Shown one piece after another: positions 52,490 to 62,416 of a stretch of 64,000 nt of DNA. This DNA comes from an uncultured Bacteroidales bacterium (GTDB taxonomy: Bacteria > Bacteroidota > Bacteroidia > Bacteroidales > Paludibacteraceae). The stretch lies in NCBI GenBank assembly GCA_949282265.1, contig CASDOZ010000001.1, positions 62,001 to 126,000 on the forward strand. The letters are read 5' to 3'. Under the pieces are notes generated by a model. That model did not search any database, was not told where the DNA came from, and saw only the letters and a program-made list of their open reading frames with translations. Within the stretch, counting starts at the first letter, position 1. Each line of letters opens with the position of its first letter. Position numbers and translations under genes: made by a program.

Positions 52490-54796
52490 ATGGCAAACAA
52501 GATTTCATTTCTGGACGACCTAAATCCGAGCCAGCAGGCTGCTGTCGCCTATAACGACGGGCCTTCTTTAGTCATTGCAGGTGCCGGTTCGGGCAAGACG
52601 CGCGTGCTAACCTACAAAATCGCCTACTTGCTGCAAATGGGTCTTCCGGCGCAGACGATTCTGGCTTTGACCTTCACCAACAAGGCGGCGCGCGAAATGA
52701 AAGAGCGAATTGCCTGTCTGGTCGGTTACCAGACGGCGCGTTATTTGTGGATGGGGACGTTCCACTCCATTTTCCGGCATATTTTGCAGGCGGAAGCCGA
52801 TAAGCTCGGCTATACGCACAGTTTTTCCATATATGACACGAACGACAGCAAGAACCTGATCAAAAGCATTATCAAGGAAAGACAGCTGGATACGAAAGTA
52901 TATACCACAGGAGCCGTCCTGGGGCGTATATCGGCTGCCAAAAACAGCTTGATTTCGCCCAAGGCATACAGCCAGAATCCCGATTTGCAAAAATACGACC
53001 GGCAACAACGCACCTACCTTATGGGTGAACTGTATGCCGAATACGCACGCCGGTGCAAGCAGGCCAACGCCATGGACTTCGACGACCTGCTTTACAATAC
53101 GAACCTGCTGTTCCGCGATTACCCAGACACGCTCCGCAAGTACCAGGAAACATTCAACTATATCCTGGTAGATGAATACCAGGACACGAATTTTGCGCAA
53201 TACTTGATTATCAAGAAACTTGCGGAGAAACACCAACACATCTGTGTTGTCGGCGACGACGCACAAAGCATATATTCGTTTCGCGGCGCGAATATCCAGA
53301 ATATCCTGAACTTCCAGGAAACCTATCCCAATTCACGGATATTCAAACTGGAACAGAATTACCGCAGCACACAGAATATTGTGAATGCGGCCAACAGCAT
53401 CATTGCCGCCAACAAGGCGCAAATACCGAAGCACATTTTTTCCGAAAAGGAAAAAGGAGAATTGTTACATCTGTCCAGCTGCTTTACGGATTTGGAAGAA
53501 GCCAGCCTTGTCGGGCAAAACATTGTACAACTGCACCGCCGGAAAGACATCGCCTACAACCAAATGGCCATTCTGTACCGCACCAACTCCCAATCGCGCG
53601 TATTGGAAGACAGTATGCGCAAATACGGCATCCCATACCGCATTTACGGCGGACAGGCATTTTACCAACGCAAGGAAATCAAGGACGCACTTGCCTACCT
53701 GCGGCTGCTTGTCAACACCCAGGACGAGGAAGCACTGAAACGCATTATCAACGTACCGGCCCGCGGCATAGGCGAAACGACCGTCGCCAAGCTGGAAGAA
53801 AGCGCACGGCAACACGAAACCGGATTGTGGGATGTGTTGAGCGACCCATTGAAATACAACGTGCCCATAAATAGCGGTACGGCCAAAAAACTGGATGGGT
53901 TCAGGAAACTCATTTGCGGTTTCCAGGAAATGCACGGCACTTTGGACGCTTACGAGTTGGTAGAAAGCGTCATCAAATTGTCCGGCATGGCCGCCGATAC
54001 CATGAAAGACAAAAGCACGGAAGGTTTGGACCGCTATGAAAACTTGCAGGAATTGCTGAACAGCGTACACGAATTTACCGAACGCCAGTTGCGCGACGGC
54101 ATCGAACAAATCACGTTGGAAGACTTTTTGGGCGAGGTTGCCCTCATAACCGACCAGGATGAAGACAACGGCACGGAAGAAAAGGTAACGCTGATGACCA
54201 TCCATGCCGCCAAAGGTCTGGAATTCAATACGGTGTTTATTGTCGGCATGGAAGAAGGCCTGTTCCCTTCCTCATTTTCCGAGAGCGCATTCGAGATAGA
54301 AGAAGAACGACGGCTGTTTTATGTGGCGGTTACCCGCGCGGAAGAACGTTGCTATATCAGTTTTGCCAAATCGCGTTTCCGCAACGGGAAAACGAACTTT
54401 TCGTCAGCCAGCCGCTTCATAAGCGACATTGACGAGCGTTATTTGGACGACACGCCGCACAAACAACAGAGCCTGTCTGGCAATACATTTTTCAGGGATG
54501 AAGAAGAAGAACGGCAGTGGTGGAACCGTCCTAAATTCGACGAACCTGTCGTACCTGCAACACCGCCCCGAAACGTAACCAAACTTGGGACAAGCTATTT
54601 GAAAACGGACGAAAAACAAACCGTGCCCCACCCGGATTTTCCGGAAGGATGCACGGTCAGACATGGGGTTTTCGGCATCGGGACTGTCATCCAATGTTAC
54701 CGCGAAAACGACAGCGACAAAATCGAAGTGGATTTTGCCGGCAAGGGCAAGAAACACCTATTGCTCAAATTTGCCAAACTGGAACGGGTGGATTGA
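52490..54796 (+). CDS. PcrA/UvrD-type superfamily 1 ATP-dependent DNA helicase
   Basis: 768 residues from ATG 52490; a TTG nine bases earlier overlaps the upstream stop. Motifs: Q-motif LNPSQQAAV, Walker A GAGSGKTRV, Ia LTFTNKAAREM, Walker B ILVDEYQDTN, III VVGDDAQSIYSFRGA, IV EQNYRST, V LMTIHAAKGLEF, VI EEERRLFYVAVTRAEE. The C-terminal 50 residues (HGVFGIGTVIQCY to KFAKLERV) are the PcrA/UvrD tudor-like domain that contacts RNA polymerase. Housekeeping repair and replication-restart helicase, distinct from the HelD-like enzyme at 4006-6624. Confidence 0.95.
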   Translation: MANKISFLDDLNPSQQAAVAYNDGPSLVIAGAGSGKTRVLTYKIAYLLQMGLPAQTILALTFTNKAAREMKERIACLVGYQTARYLWMGTFHSIFRHILQAEADKLGYTHSFSIYDTNDSKNLIKSIIKERQLDTKVYTTGAVLGRISAAKNSLISPKAYSQNPDLQKYDRQQRTYLMGELYAEYARRCKQANAMDFDDLLYNTNLLFRDYPDTLRKYQETFNYILVDEYQDTNFAQYLIIKKLAEKHQHICVVGDDAQSIYSFRGANIQNILNFQETYPNSRIFKLEQNYRSTQNIVNAANSIIAANKAQIPKHIFSEKEKGELLHLSSCFTDLEEASLVGQNIVQLHRRKDIAYNQMAILYRTNSQSRVLEDSMRKYGIPYRIYGGQAFYQRKEIKDALAYLRLLVNTQDEEALKRIINVPARGIGETTVAKLEESARQHETGLWDVLSDPLKYNVPINSGTAKKLDGFRKLICGFQEMHGTLDAYELVESVIKLSGMAADTMKDKSTEGLDRYENLQELLNSVHEFTERQLRDGIEQITLEDFLGEVALITDQDEDNGTEEKVTLMTIHAAKGLEFNTVFIVGMEEGLFPSSFSESAFEIEEERRLFYVAVTRAEERCYISFAKSRFRNGKTNFSSASRFISDIDERYLDDTPHKQQSLSGNTFFRDEEEERQWWNRPKFDEPVVPATPPRNVTKLGTSYLKTDEKQTVPHPDFPEGCTVRHGVFGIGTVIQCYRENDSDKIEVDFAGKGKKHLLLKFAKLERVD

Positions 54797-54810
54797 CCGC
54801 CGCAAAAATC

Positions 54811-55698
54811 TTATTTCTCGATTTTAAACGCGAACTGCCCCACCAAATTCCCATCAATGAAATATTCGGCGGCATAGGTGCCGATTTGCAGGATTTCCTC
54901 CACCGGCCAGTAAAGCGTTTCCGTCAGGGCCTCACCTGCATATTCAAAATTCTTGGACAATGAATAAGGAATCTGCCGGTTTTCGTATGCGAACATATTC
55001 CTGTCCGATTTGACCATGACTTCGCCGTCAGGACGGATAATACGCAAGTACACCGTTTTGTTGCCCGGGTCGGTCGTAATATTTTTCAGGATGGTAAAAT
55101 CAAACTGCATCTTGGCAATCTGGTTGTAACGGGTCGTCTTGCGATCGCGGCTGTTCAGCAGGGTTACGGTGCAATTGGTAACTTCCATCATGGCGGCGCG
55201 CGTAACAACCTGGCTCAACTCCTGTTTTTCCTGTTCCAGCTGTTCAGCCTGCCGGCTGACTTCTTGATAACGTTGTTTCACCTCGCGGTTTTCCGTAACC
55301 AGCACGGCATTGATACGGTTCAACGAGTCGATTTGATGTACATATTGCACCATGACGGCACGTACCGTGGCCAGTTCCTTTTTCAATTCCGCAATACGGC
55401 GCGCATTGGTCGCTTTGGTGGTGCGCAACTCTTCCAGCAATTGGTTTACGCGCTCTTTTTCCTGCGCCAACAGTTGCACCAACGAATCGTTGCCCACATT
55501 CAATTGGTAACCATCGAACTGCACGGCCAACTCCTCGTATTCATCTTCCAGCTGCTCTTTCTCGAAATTCATCATTTCCACCATTTCAGCCATTTCCGTT
55601 TTAGTCTGGGCTGTACGCCGCAAGCTGAATACAAGTGCAACGGCCAATACAGCCAACACGACAATGCCAATGATAATTGCATTTTTCTGATTCTTCAT
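54811..55698 (-). CDS. Membrane-anchored coiled-coil protein of unknown function
   Basis: 295 residues. One N-terminal membrane helix (7-25, IIIGIVVLAVLAVALVF), then a coiled coil over about 35-165 (LEQEKQELSQ, RIAELKKELATVRA), and a C-terminal beta domain of about 120 residues with NKTVYLRIIRPDGEVMVKS and GTYAAEYFIDGNLVGQFAF. This arrangement is common among Bacteroidales hypothetical proteins; no function is known to me. The Ig-like lipoprotein gene lies 28 bases upstream, so they probably share a transcript. Confidence 0.8.
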   Translation of the reverse strand: MKNQKNAIIIGIVVLAVLAVALVFSLRRTAQTKTEMAEMVEMMNFEKEQLEDEYEELAVQFDGYQLNVGNDSLVQLLAQEKERVNQLLEELRTTKATNARRIAELKKELATVRAVMVQYVHQIDSLNRINAVLVTENREVKQRYQEVSRQAEQLEQEKQELSQVVTRAAMMEVTNCTVTLLNSRDRKTTRYNQIAKMQFDFTILKNITTDPGNKTVYLRIIRPDGEVMVKSDRNMFAYENRQIPYSLSKNFEYAGEALTETLYWPVEEILQIGTYAAEYFIDGNLVGQFAFKIEK

Positions 55699-55726
55699 AT
55701 TTTCTGTTTTTTTCTAATTACACATT

Positions 55727-57538
55727 TTATTTCTTTTTGGAAGCATCCTGCCGGATATCCGCCGGCTTCTGTTCGAGTAGCGGCTTGTCCAGGTAATTCC
55801 AGTTCTCTTCAAAATCCCAATTGGCACGGAGTGTCAGCTTGCTTGGATAATAATAAACCTCCTCCGGCTGCAATTTTTTCGAGAAATCGCCGGTTGTCCA
55901 TTTGCCATCGCCATTCTCGTCAATGAACAAGCGCAAATAATAATCGGTAGGCTTCAGATATTCGAACACAGCACCCTCGGGGCTTGCCGGCAGTGTACGC
56001 ACCACGGCATCCTTGGTGTCCAGCATCTGGATGACCGCCTTCGGATTGTAATTTTCAAGTTTCACCACGATTTTGGAATACTCTTCCAGCGAACGGATTT
56101 TGAATTTGCCCGTATAAGTATCGTTATGGTTGCCATAAATATCTACCAACGCCGTAGAATCCACTTGCAACTCATATTGGTGTTCTGGTTCCCATTTATA
56201 TGGAATATGGAAGACCATTCCAATAGAATCAAGGGGTTCAAAATTCAATGTCAAAGGTGTTTGTATTGTATCAACAATTTCCAGCAGCCGGATTTTGGCG
56301 GTATCATAGCTTTGCAACGGCGTACCCATATTCAAAACAATCGGATTATATAACTCAAAAGCACTAGCTATATTTGTCTTGAAATTCATAAAGACAATTG
56401 CCGGCTCTTCTTTTTTGACTTTTGAACCAATACGCGGCTTGCGGTAAATAACCGTAACCGTGTCGGTTTGCGGATGCAATTCATACACCGAATCAGTCTT
56501 CTGGTAAGTCATTTCAAACCGCAACGTGTCCATTTGCGAAACCAACGTATCTGTAATCCAATAAGTCAGCGTGTCCAGAGTTGCATTAGACTGTAACAAA
56601 AGCTGCTTTGTCCAATCGGTCTCGCCCAAAGGCTTTATGACTGGCAAGCTATCAGCCGGCGCACCAAAATACAGGCGGAAACAATATGGTTCCTTACGCT
56701 CATTCTTGACAAAATACTGTCGCACCTTGTTCTCCTTAAAGTAACGCAGCAACACATTGTTCGGATAATATGTCGGACCAATATAGGTATGTATGCTATC
56801 AATAGTTACCGAATCGCGCCAGATTGTATCGCATTGCTCTTCGAGCCGAACAGTCGGGATAAAAATCGAATCCGTCATGGCCAAGCCTTCACCGGGCTGG
56901 AACATGTAGTCACGGCTCGCATCGTTCAGGCCGAAAATACGATATTTTCCCTCCCGGATATTCTTGATTGTAAACCGGCCGTTTTCATCGGTTTTAGCAA
57001 TGCGTAGAAACGGTTTTGTAGTAAACAAGGAATCGTCCAGCTCGGCATGTATGCCGACCAGAATGCCGGAAATAGGGTTCAAATCGGCCGCGTTAATCAT
57101 TGTGCCGGAAATCTCCAGGGTATCAATGCGGTCGCCGGTCGCAAAGGAAAACGTGTAATTTTCCAACGGATTTTTTTCGTTGTTGTCCACAATGGCATTG
57201 CCGAACTGGATGGTATAAGTCGTGCTGTCCTGCAAATCTTCCTGGAACACGACAGACAGTTTCCTGTTATAGGATTTGATGTCCGGCTGTTTCTGCTGCG
57301 GTGGCGAAATAAGCACGTTTTCCTGGATATTTTCCAACTGGATAATCTCATCGAACTCGACGATGATTTCCTTGTTCTTATAATTCAGCGCACCATTCAG
57401 CGGCGTTTCTTTCAGTACGACGGGCGGCGTTTCGTCTTTCGGGCCACCTTGCGGGCCGGATGCCTTGTTGGCGCACGCCACCAACAGCACCGCACCCAAA
57501 ATGGTCAAAAAAAGATTTATTCGTTCTATTCGTTTCAT
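55727..57538 (-). CDS. Ig-like (Big_5/SbsA-type) domain lipoprotein
   Basis: 603 residues. Lipoprotein signal ending LLVACANKASGP, then the GPQGGPKDETPPVV motif that begins a family of Bacteroidota lipoproteins. The first 110 residues form an SbsA-like Ig domain (NKEIIVEFDEIIQLENI, TTYTIQFGNAIVDNNEKN). A carboxypeptidase-regulatory-like beta-sandwich follows (ENGRFTIKNIREGKYRIFGL), and further Ig-like segments and a closing IRLFIDENGDGKWTTGDF-like stretch end the protein. Its start codon overlaps the stop of the DUF2851 gene by 4 bases. Probably outer-membrane associated; role unknown. Confidence 0.85.
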   Translation of the reverse strand: MKRIERINLFLTILGAVLLVACANKASGPQGGPKDETPPVVLKETPLNGALNYKNKEIIVEFDEIIQLENIQENVLISPPQQKQPDIKSYNRKLSVVFQEDLQDSTTYTIQFGNAIVDNNEKNPLENYTFSFATGDRIDTLEISGTMINAADLNPISGILVGIHAELDDSLFTTKPFLRIAKTDENGRFTIKNIREGKYRIFGLNDASRDYMFQPGEGLAMTDSIFIPTVRLEEQCDTIWRDSVTIDSIHTYIGPTYYPNNVLLRYFKENKVRQYFVKNERKEPYCFRLYFGAPADSLPVIKPLGETDWTKQLLLQSNATLDTLTYWITDTLVSQMDTLRFEMTYQKTDSVYELHPQTDTVTVIYRKPRIGSKVKKEEPAIVFMNFKTNIASAFELYNPIVLNMGTPLQSYDTAKIRLLEIVDTIQTPLTLNFEPLDSIGMVFHIPYKWEPEHQYELQVDSTALVDIYGNHNDTYTGKFKIRSLEEYSKIVVKLENYNPKAVIQMLDTKDAVVRTLPASPEGAVFEYLKPTDYYLRLFIDENGDGKWTTGDFSKKLQPEEVYYYPSKLTLRANWDFEENWNYLDKPLLEQKPADIRQDASKKK

Positions 57539-58791
57539 TCGAGTATTTTATGGGCAATCCGGCAATGCAGGCATTTTTTTTCGTTGCAATACTGCTGACG
57601 GAGCTGCAACAAAGCTTGGCTGTCAAACGCATTCTCAACTTTCAGACCCAGCTCCCGCCAGCGGTTTATCTGGCTGTTTTGTTCCGCCGGAATTTGCGAC
57701 AGCAAATCTACTGCTTTTTCTTGGAGTGTGAAATTGTTTTTGCTTTTTCCGTATGCAAAAACAAACGGCACAACCGTATTTATCAACAAAATATTCACCG
57801 CCGAAACACCCAAATGTTTGGGTTGCAAACGGGTGGCTTTACCGAAACGATAGTGCGTGTCCCAATAAGCACCGGCCTGCACATCGAATAGTTTTTGCAA
57901 CGCTGGCACCGTATCCGTTTCCAGAATCCGCGAAAACAACTTGTCTGAACGGTGAACCAGCGCAGCAAACTGCGCTATGCGCACATGCGGGAAATTAACC
58001 GGCCGCAAACGCAACATTTTCCACAACGAGCCGTCCAAAGGCTGCAAACCAAACTTATGCCCCAAAAACGCATATTCTTTCTGCAAACGGCAGGCATACT
58101 CATCCGTTTCGCCGGACAACAGCCCCGACTGGCCAAACAACAAGGCCTCCAACTGGAACAAATCATCCCGGTGCTTGCCCAAACATGACACAGGCAACGA
58201 ACGCGCCAGCAATTCAAAAGCCTGCCCATTGACATGAAAACCGAAATTGCGCGCCAGGCCAACATAAAACGCTTCTTCCCAAAACCCGTTGTTTTGTGCC
58301 AACATGCCGGTTATGAACCCCGTTTTCTGTTCCAACCGTTCTACCAGCAGCGCGTTTTTCCACGACGATATGACAATGTCGGGCACTTTGCCAAGGTCAT
58401 CGGCACATGCTATGCGTTGTGGCTGTTGATGCCACTGCTGGAATTTCTCCGCAATCGGTTCGGGATAGCGCAATTCACATTGCGGAATCGCCTTGCCGTC
58501 CGTGCGGTACACCGCACAATCGGCCTCCTTGACAACATGCAATATCACATTGTCATAAGCCCGGTCCTTGTTGTGCCCGTGCCGGTTCCAGTCCGAGGAG
58601 CGCACATGGATTTCCACATTCCCGGCCCAAAGCGTATCGCCTATCCTGATTTTCGCGTTGAAAAAATCGGGCCCACCGTCCGTGTTGAGGCGACCGGTAT
58701 CGATTACTTCCACCGGCCGACCATCCGTCGTAGATTGCGGGAACGCCAAAAAACGCTTCTGCTGCCAAATATAATGCAAGAGTTGCTCCAT
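57535..58791 (-). CDS. DUF2851 family protein
   Basis: 418 residues from ATG 58791 (MEQLLHYIWQQKRF). The longer frame to 58860 crosses the divergent promoter. Family blocks: GRLNTDGGPDFFNAKIRIG, WAGNVEIHVRSSDWNRHGH, YDNVILHVV, and near the C-terminus the cysteine pair ending CNEKKCLHCRIAH. DUF2851 is widespread and conserved in Bacteroidota; the early part resembles a nuclease-like fold but function is not established. It is the first gene of a three-gene minus-strand unit with the Ig-like lipoprotein and the coiled-coil protein. Confidence 0.92.
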   Translation of the reverse strand: MEQLLHYIWQQKRFLAFPQSTTDGRPVEVIDTGRLNTDGGPDFFNAKIRIGDTLWAGNVEIHVRSSDWNRHGHNKDRAYDNVILHVVKEADCAVYRTDGKAIPQCELRYPEPIAEKFQQWHQQPQRIACADDLGKVPDIVISSWKNALLVERLEQKTGFITGMLAQNNGFWEEAFYVGLARNFGFHVNGQAFELLARSLPVSCLGKHRDDLFQLEALLFGQSGLLSGETDEYACRLQKEYAFLGHKFGLQPLDGSLWKMLRLRPVNFPHVRIAQFAALVHRSDKLFSRILETDTVPALQKLFDVQAGAYWDTHYRFGKATRLQPKHLGVSAVNILLINTVVPFVFAYGKSKNNFTLQEKAVDLLSQIPAEQNSQINRWRELGLKVENAFDSQALLQLRQQYCNEKKCLHCRIAHKILE

Positions 58792-58854
58792 GTGCCTGAA
58801 AAACAGTTTTCCACCACAAAGAAAAACATTAGAATCGAAACTGCAAAAAAAGCA

Positions 58855-58886
58855 TTTCAAAAAATACAGAATTTCCGCTATTTTTG
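58855..58886 (+). promoter_or_regulatory. Promoter of the PP2C-like phosphatase gene
   Basis: TTTC (58855-58858), 20-nt spacer, TATTTTTG (58879-58886). Leader about 20 nt before ATG 58914. Confidence 0.6.
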
Positions 58887-58913
58887 CCTTGGAAACCTCT
58901 GTTAATTCAAATC

Positions 58914-59783
58914 ATGGACAACAGCACGACAACCAGCCGGCAAATGCCGAAAACACGCCCGTTTATGGTCGTGGAATCGTTCCTGAAAGGCAAAAGGGAC
59001 GAAACAACCAACGAAGACGGCTTGTGCCTGACGCCGTGGTTTGCCGCCGTCATCGATGGTGCTACTCCGAAAACCGGTTTCCGTCCGGACGGCAAAACGC
59101 CGGGACGCATTGCCATGGAACTGGTATCAGAAGCCATCCGGTTGCTACCGTACGATGCAGATGCCTACACTGCCATTGATGCCATCACGGCACATATAGC
59201 CTGTTTTTGCGAGCAGCACGGTTGGTGGGAAAACATCCGGCTACATCCCGAACACCGCCTGACCGCATCCGCTGCCATCTTCAGCCGCTTCCGGCAGGAA
59301 ATATGGCTCGTAGGCGACTGCCAATGCCTGATTGACGGCCAGATCCATTGCTGCAAAAAAACAGCCGACCGCATTCTGGCCGACACAAGAGCATTGATAT
59401 TGGAATTGGAACTGCTAGACGGGAAAACCCTGGACGAACTACGGCAACATGACCCGGGCCGCGAATTTATCCTGCCCGCCCTGCGCCGGCAAACCATGCT
59501 CCAGAACCGGCTGGATTCGCCGCAAGCCTATGCCGTGTTCGATGGCACGCCGGTGCTCCGCGACCGCATAGCGATATTGCCGACAGGCATGGCCACGCAT
59601 ATTGTGCTTGCCAGTGACGGATACCCGCAACTGCGGCCAACCTTAGCCGAATCGGAAAATTACCTGCAAAAAATTTTGGAAGAAGACCCGCTCTGTTTCC
59701 GCAAATTCAAAAGCACCAAAGGCATGTTGCCCGGAAACTGTTCGTTCGATGACCGTGCCTACCTAAGCCTCCGCCTCGGCTGA
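58914..59783 (+). CDS. PP2C-like serine/threonine phosphatase family protein
   Basis: 289 residues from ATG 58914; an upstream ATG at 58884 lies inside the promoter. RPFMVVESFLKGKRDETTNE, then WFAAVIDGATPKTG with the Asp-Gly of the PP2C metal site, IFSRFRQEIWLVGDCQCLI, and the C-terminal SFDDRAYLSLRL giving another acidic metal ligand. It fits divergent bacterial PP2C (PPM) proteins, intracellular, substrates unknown. Divergent from DUF2851 and convergent with the deacetylase gene, with only one base between stops. Confidence 0.75.
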   Translation: MDNSTTTSRQMPKTRPFMVVESFLKGKRDETTNEDGLCLTPWFAAVIDGATPKTGFRPDGKTPGRIAMELVSEAIRLLPYDADAYTAIDAITAHIACFCEQHGWWENIRLHPEHRLTASAAIFSRFRQEIWLVGDCQCLIDGQIHCCKKTADRILADTRALILELELLDGKTLDELRQHDPGREFILPALRRQTMLQNRLDSPQAYAVFDGTPVLRDRIAILPTGMATHIVLASDGYPQLRPTLAESENYLQKILEEDPLCFRKFKSTKGMLPGNCSFDDRAYLSLRLG

Positions 59784-59784
59784 A

Positions 59785-60393
59785 TCAAAGCAATTTCAGC
59801 TCGTAGCCCTGCTCCTGCCACCAGGCAATGATTTCGGGCAAGACAGCAAACATGTTGCGCTGCGCTTTGAGCGAGTCGTGGAAAACAACAATGGAGCCGT
59901 TGCGCGTGTGCCGCTTGGTCTGGCGTAAAATTTCATCGGGCTGGAGGCGCGCATCGAAATCGTTGGTCAGCACATCCCACATGATAATCTCGAAATCGCG
60001 CTGCAACTGCCTTTTCTGCGACCATTTCATACGCCCGTGGGGCGGCCTGAACAAGTTGGAACCGATAAGCTCCTGGGCGGCCTGCACATCGGCCAAATAG
60101 GCCACATCTGGCGTGCGGCTGCCGCGCAAATGGTGGAACGTATGGTTGCCGACACGATGCCCGCGCCGTTTGAGTTCTGTGAACAAATCGGGATATTTGC
60201 GCACATTGTCGCCGACACAAAAAAACGTGGCTTTCACCCCGAAACTATCCAGCATATCAAGCACGCGGGGCGTTACTTCCGGAATGCAGCCATCGTCAAA
60301 AGTGAGGTAAACGGCCTTCTCGGCCGGATTACGCCGCCACGTAACACCGCGGTAACATTGCTGCACTATATCAGGAAGCCGATAACGAAGCAT
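59785..60393 (-). CDS. Polysaccharide deacetylase (NodB-homology, CE4) family protein
   Basis: 202 residues, essentially the catalytic domain alone. CE4 motifs: YLTFDDG (catalytic base and metal Asp), GNHTFHH (metal His-x3-His region), RPPHGR, MWDVLTNDFDA and SIVVFHDS. Such enzymes remove N- or O-acetyl groups from peptidoglycan, chitin or exopolysaccharides. No signal peptide or membrane segment is seen, so its cellular location is unclear. Three bases downstream of the GNAT gene, so it is cotranscribed with it. Confidence 0.92.
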   Translation of the reverse strand: MLRYRLPDIVQQCYRGVTWRRNPAEKAVYLTFDDGCIPEVTPRVLDMLDSFGVKATFFCVGDNVRKYPDLFTELKRRGHRVGNHTFHHLRGSRTPDVAYLADVQAAQELIGSNLFRPPHGRMKWSQKRQLQRDFEIIMWDVLTNDFDARLQPDEILRQTKRHTRNGSIVVFHDSLKAQRNMFAVLPEIIAWWQEQGYELKLL

Positions 60394-60396
60394 AGC

Positions 60397-60900
60397 CTAC
60401 AAATCCATGCACATGATGTAATCACTCATAAAATAGCCGTTCCCTATCGGGAAATCACCCTCGGTCAGCTTGTGCATGCCCATGTGTTCGTAGAAACGCA
60501 AAGCCTTTTCATTTTCACGGTTCACGTTCAGGCGCATTTCGCACGAGCCATCGGGATGTTGCTCACGAATGGCTTCCATTGCCCTGACGAACAACAGTTT
60601 GCCCAAACCGCTGCCCTGATAGACCGGCAAGACATAGATTTTCTGCAAGTGATAAACATTTTCCGCCTCCGGCTGAATGGAAACATAACCGGCAGGAACA
60701 CCTTCTTTTTCAGCTATATAATAAACATGACCCTCTTCTGCCATTTGCTTGTGCAGGCTTTCGGGCGAATACATCCAATCCAACATATATTCAAGTTGCC
60801 CAGCGGACAAAATATCGCGGTAAGTGGCCGTAAACGCCACATTGGCCATGGCGTGGATTAACGGAATATCCTGTAAAGTTGCCTGACGTATCTGATACAT
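60397..60900 (-). CDS. GNAT-family N-acetyltransferase
   Basis: 167 residues from ATG 60900 (MYQIRQATLQDIPLI); the longer frame to 60960 adds 20 non-conserved residues. Acetyl-CoA-binding motif A reads LQKIYVLPVYQGSGLGKLLF, and motif B includes LNVNRENEKALRFYEHMGMHK. Acceptor unknown. A -7-like TATCTTCG lies about 30 bases upstream on the minus strand. First gene of a pair with the deacetylase. Confidence 0.92.
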   Translation of the reverse strand: MYQIRQATLQDIPLIHAMANVAFTATYRDILSAGQLEYMLDWMYSPESLHKQMAEEGHVYYIAEKEGVPAGYVSIQPEAENVYHLQKIYVLPVYQGSGLGKLLFVRAMEAIREQHPDGSCEMRLNVNRENEKALRFYEHMGMHKLTEGDFPIGNGYFMSDYIMCMDL

Positions 60901-61022
60901 AATTCCAAAATAATACCTAAAAACCATGCGAAGATACATATTTTTATCCAAAAACGGCACGTATTGCCACCAAAAACAGCATAAGCGTTTACAAAAAGCA
61001 AAGTTATTTCAAAATTATCATG

Positions 61023-61030
61023 TATTTTTG
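61023..61030 (+). promoter_or_regulatory. Promoter -7 element of the cysteine peptidase gene
   Basis: TATTTTTG, about 28 nt before ATG 61059; no -33 at the ideal distance. Confidence 0.45.
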
Positions 61031-61058
61031 CAGGCAGAAATCCCTAATTAACATCATC

Positions 61059-62249
61059 ATGACGAAAAAAATAATGTTGCTCGCCGCTTTTATGCCGTTT
61101 ATGCTGTGGGCAAAGAAGCCTCAGAAAGAGGCTGACAAAACGGACGGATTCCAGTTTACCACCATCGTGGAAAATCCGATAACCAGCATCAAGAACCAGA
61201 ACCGCAGCAGCACCTGCTGGAGCTTTTCCGGCTTGGCGTTGTTCGAGGCGGAATTGCTTCGCACGGGCAAGGGCGAATATGACCTTTCGGAAATGTTCGT
61301 CGTGCACCACACCATGCTCGACCGCGCCGAACGCTATGTGCGGCTGCACGGCGATGCATCGTTTTCGCCCGGCGGCAGTTTCTACGATGTGGCCTATTGC
61401 TGGAAAAACTACGGCATTGTGCCCCAACAAGCCATGCCCGGCATCATGTACGGCGACAGCCTGCACGTGCACAACGAGCTGGATGCCGTAGCAGGAGCCT
61501 ATACGAATGCCATCGCAAAAGGCAACCTGAAAAGCTTGACCCCTGTATGGCAGAAAGGCCTGGGAGCCATCTACGACACGTACCTCGGCGAATGTCCCGA
61601 AACATTCCAGTATGAAGGGCAGAGCTATACGCCGCAGACTTTTGCCGAACATTTGGGACTGGACATGGACGATTACGTGTCCATCACTTCCTATACGCAC
61701 CATCCGTTCTACACCTCGTTTGCACTCGAAATACAGGATAACTGGCGCATGGGCGAATCGTACAACCTGCCACTAGAGGAAATGATGGAAGTTATCCGCA
61801 ATGCGGTTGAAAACGGTTTTACCGTAGCATGGGGCTCTGATGTAAGCGAAACCGGATTTACGCGGCAAGGCATAGCCGTCATGCCCGATGCCGCCCAAGA
61901 ACAGGAACTGAAAGGTTCGGACATGGCACGCTGGCTCGGGCTCAGCAAGGAAGACCGCCAAAAGGAACTGACCTCCAAACCGCGGCCGGAAGTGCAGGTT
62001 ACGCAGGAAATGCGCCAGACCGCATTCGACAACTGGGAAACAACCGACGACCACGGCATGCTTATCTACGGCATAGCACAAGACCAGAACGGCAAGAAAT
62101 ATTTCATGGTCAAGAACTCGTGGGGCACGGACAATACCTACAAAGGGACTTGGTACGCCTCCGAAGCATTCGTGGCTTACAAAACCATGAACATTTTAGT
62201 GCACAAGGATGCCATTCCGGAACATATCGCGCAGAAATTAGTGAAATAA
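61059..62249 (+). CDS. C1-family cysteine peptidase (bleomycin hydrolase / aminopeptidase C-like), exported
   Basis: 396 residues from ATG 61059, where a signal peptide begins (IMLLAAFMPFMLWA); the longer frame crosses the -7 element. Catalytic Cys53 is in NQNRSSTCWSFSG, the His in TTDDHGMLIYG and the Asn in MVKNSWG, the C1B order. Family members trim peptides from the N-terminus. The signal peptide suggests a periplasmic or surface role in peptide use, unlike cytoplasmic PepC. It is followed by a strong terminator, then the 42-bp repeat array. Confidence 0.92.
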   Translation: MTKKIMLLAAFMPFMLWAKKPQKEADKTDGFQFTTIVENPITSIKNQNRSSTCWSFSGLALFEAELLRTGKGEYDLSEMFVVHHTMLDRAERYVRLHGDASFSPGGSFYDVAYCWKNYGIVPQQAMPGIMYGDSLHVHNELDAVAGAYTNAIAKGNLKSLTPVWQKGLGAIYDTYLGECPETFQYEGQSYTPQTFAEHLGLDMDDYVSITSYTHHPFYTSFALEIQDNWRMGESYNLPLEEMMEVIRNAVENGFTVAWGSDVSETGFTRQGIAVMPDAAQEQELKGSDMARWLGLSKEDRQKELTSKPRPEVQVTQEMRQTAFDNWETTDDHGMLIYGIAQDQNGKKYFMVKNSWGTDNTYKGTWYASEAFVAYKTMNILVHKDAIPEHIAQKLVK

Positions 62250-62271
62250 ACCCGGACAAAACTGGTAACAT

Positions 62272-62311
62272 AAAGAGGACTGTTCCGCAACATACGGAAC
62301 GATCCTCTTTT
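62272..62311 (+). terminator. Terminator of the cysteine peptidase gene
   Basis: AAAGAGGA / TCCTCTTTT outer stem and GTTCCG / CGGAAC inner stem with a small internal loop, then TTTTG. Confidence 0.85.
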
Positions 62312-62394
62312 GTTTGACGGCACAACAGCACGACGATGTCGGGAATGATAATGCTGTGGCGTTGGAACACAAACCGCGCATAATGCCACACAGG

Positions 62395-62416
62395 ATTCCG
62401 GCTCGGAGGCCGGAAT
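62395..62416. repeat. REP-like palindrome just before the repeat array
   Basis: ATTCCGGC-TCGGAG-GCCGGAAT, perfect 8-bp stem with 6-nt loop. It resembles the extragenic palindromes with ATTCCGGC arms that are scattered in many genomes. It overlaps the only candidate ATG of the array frame. Confidence 0.65.
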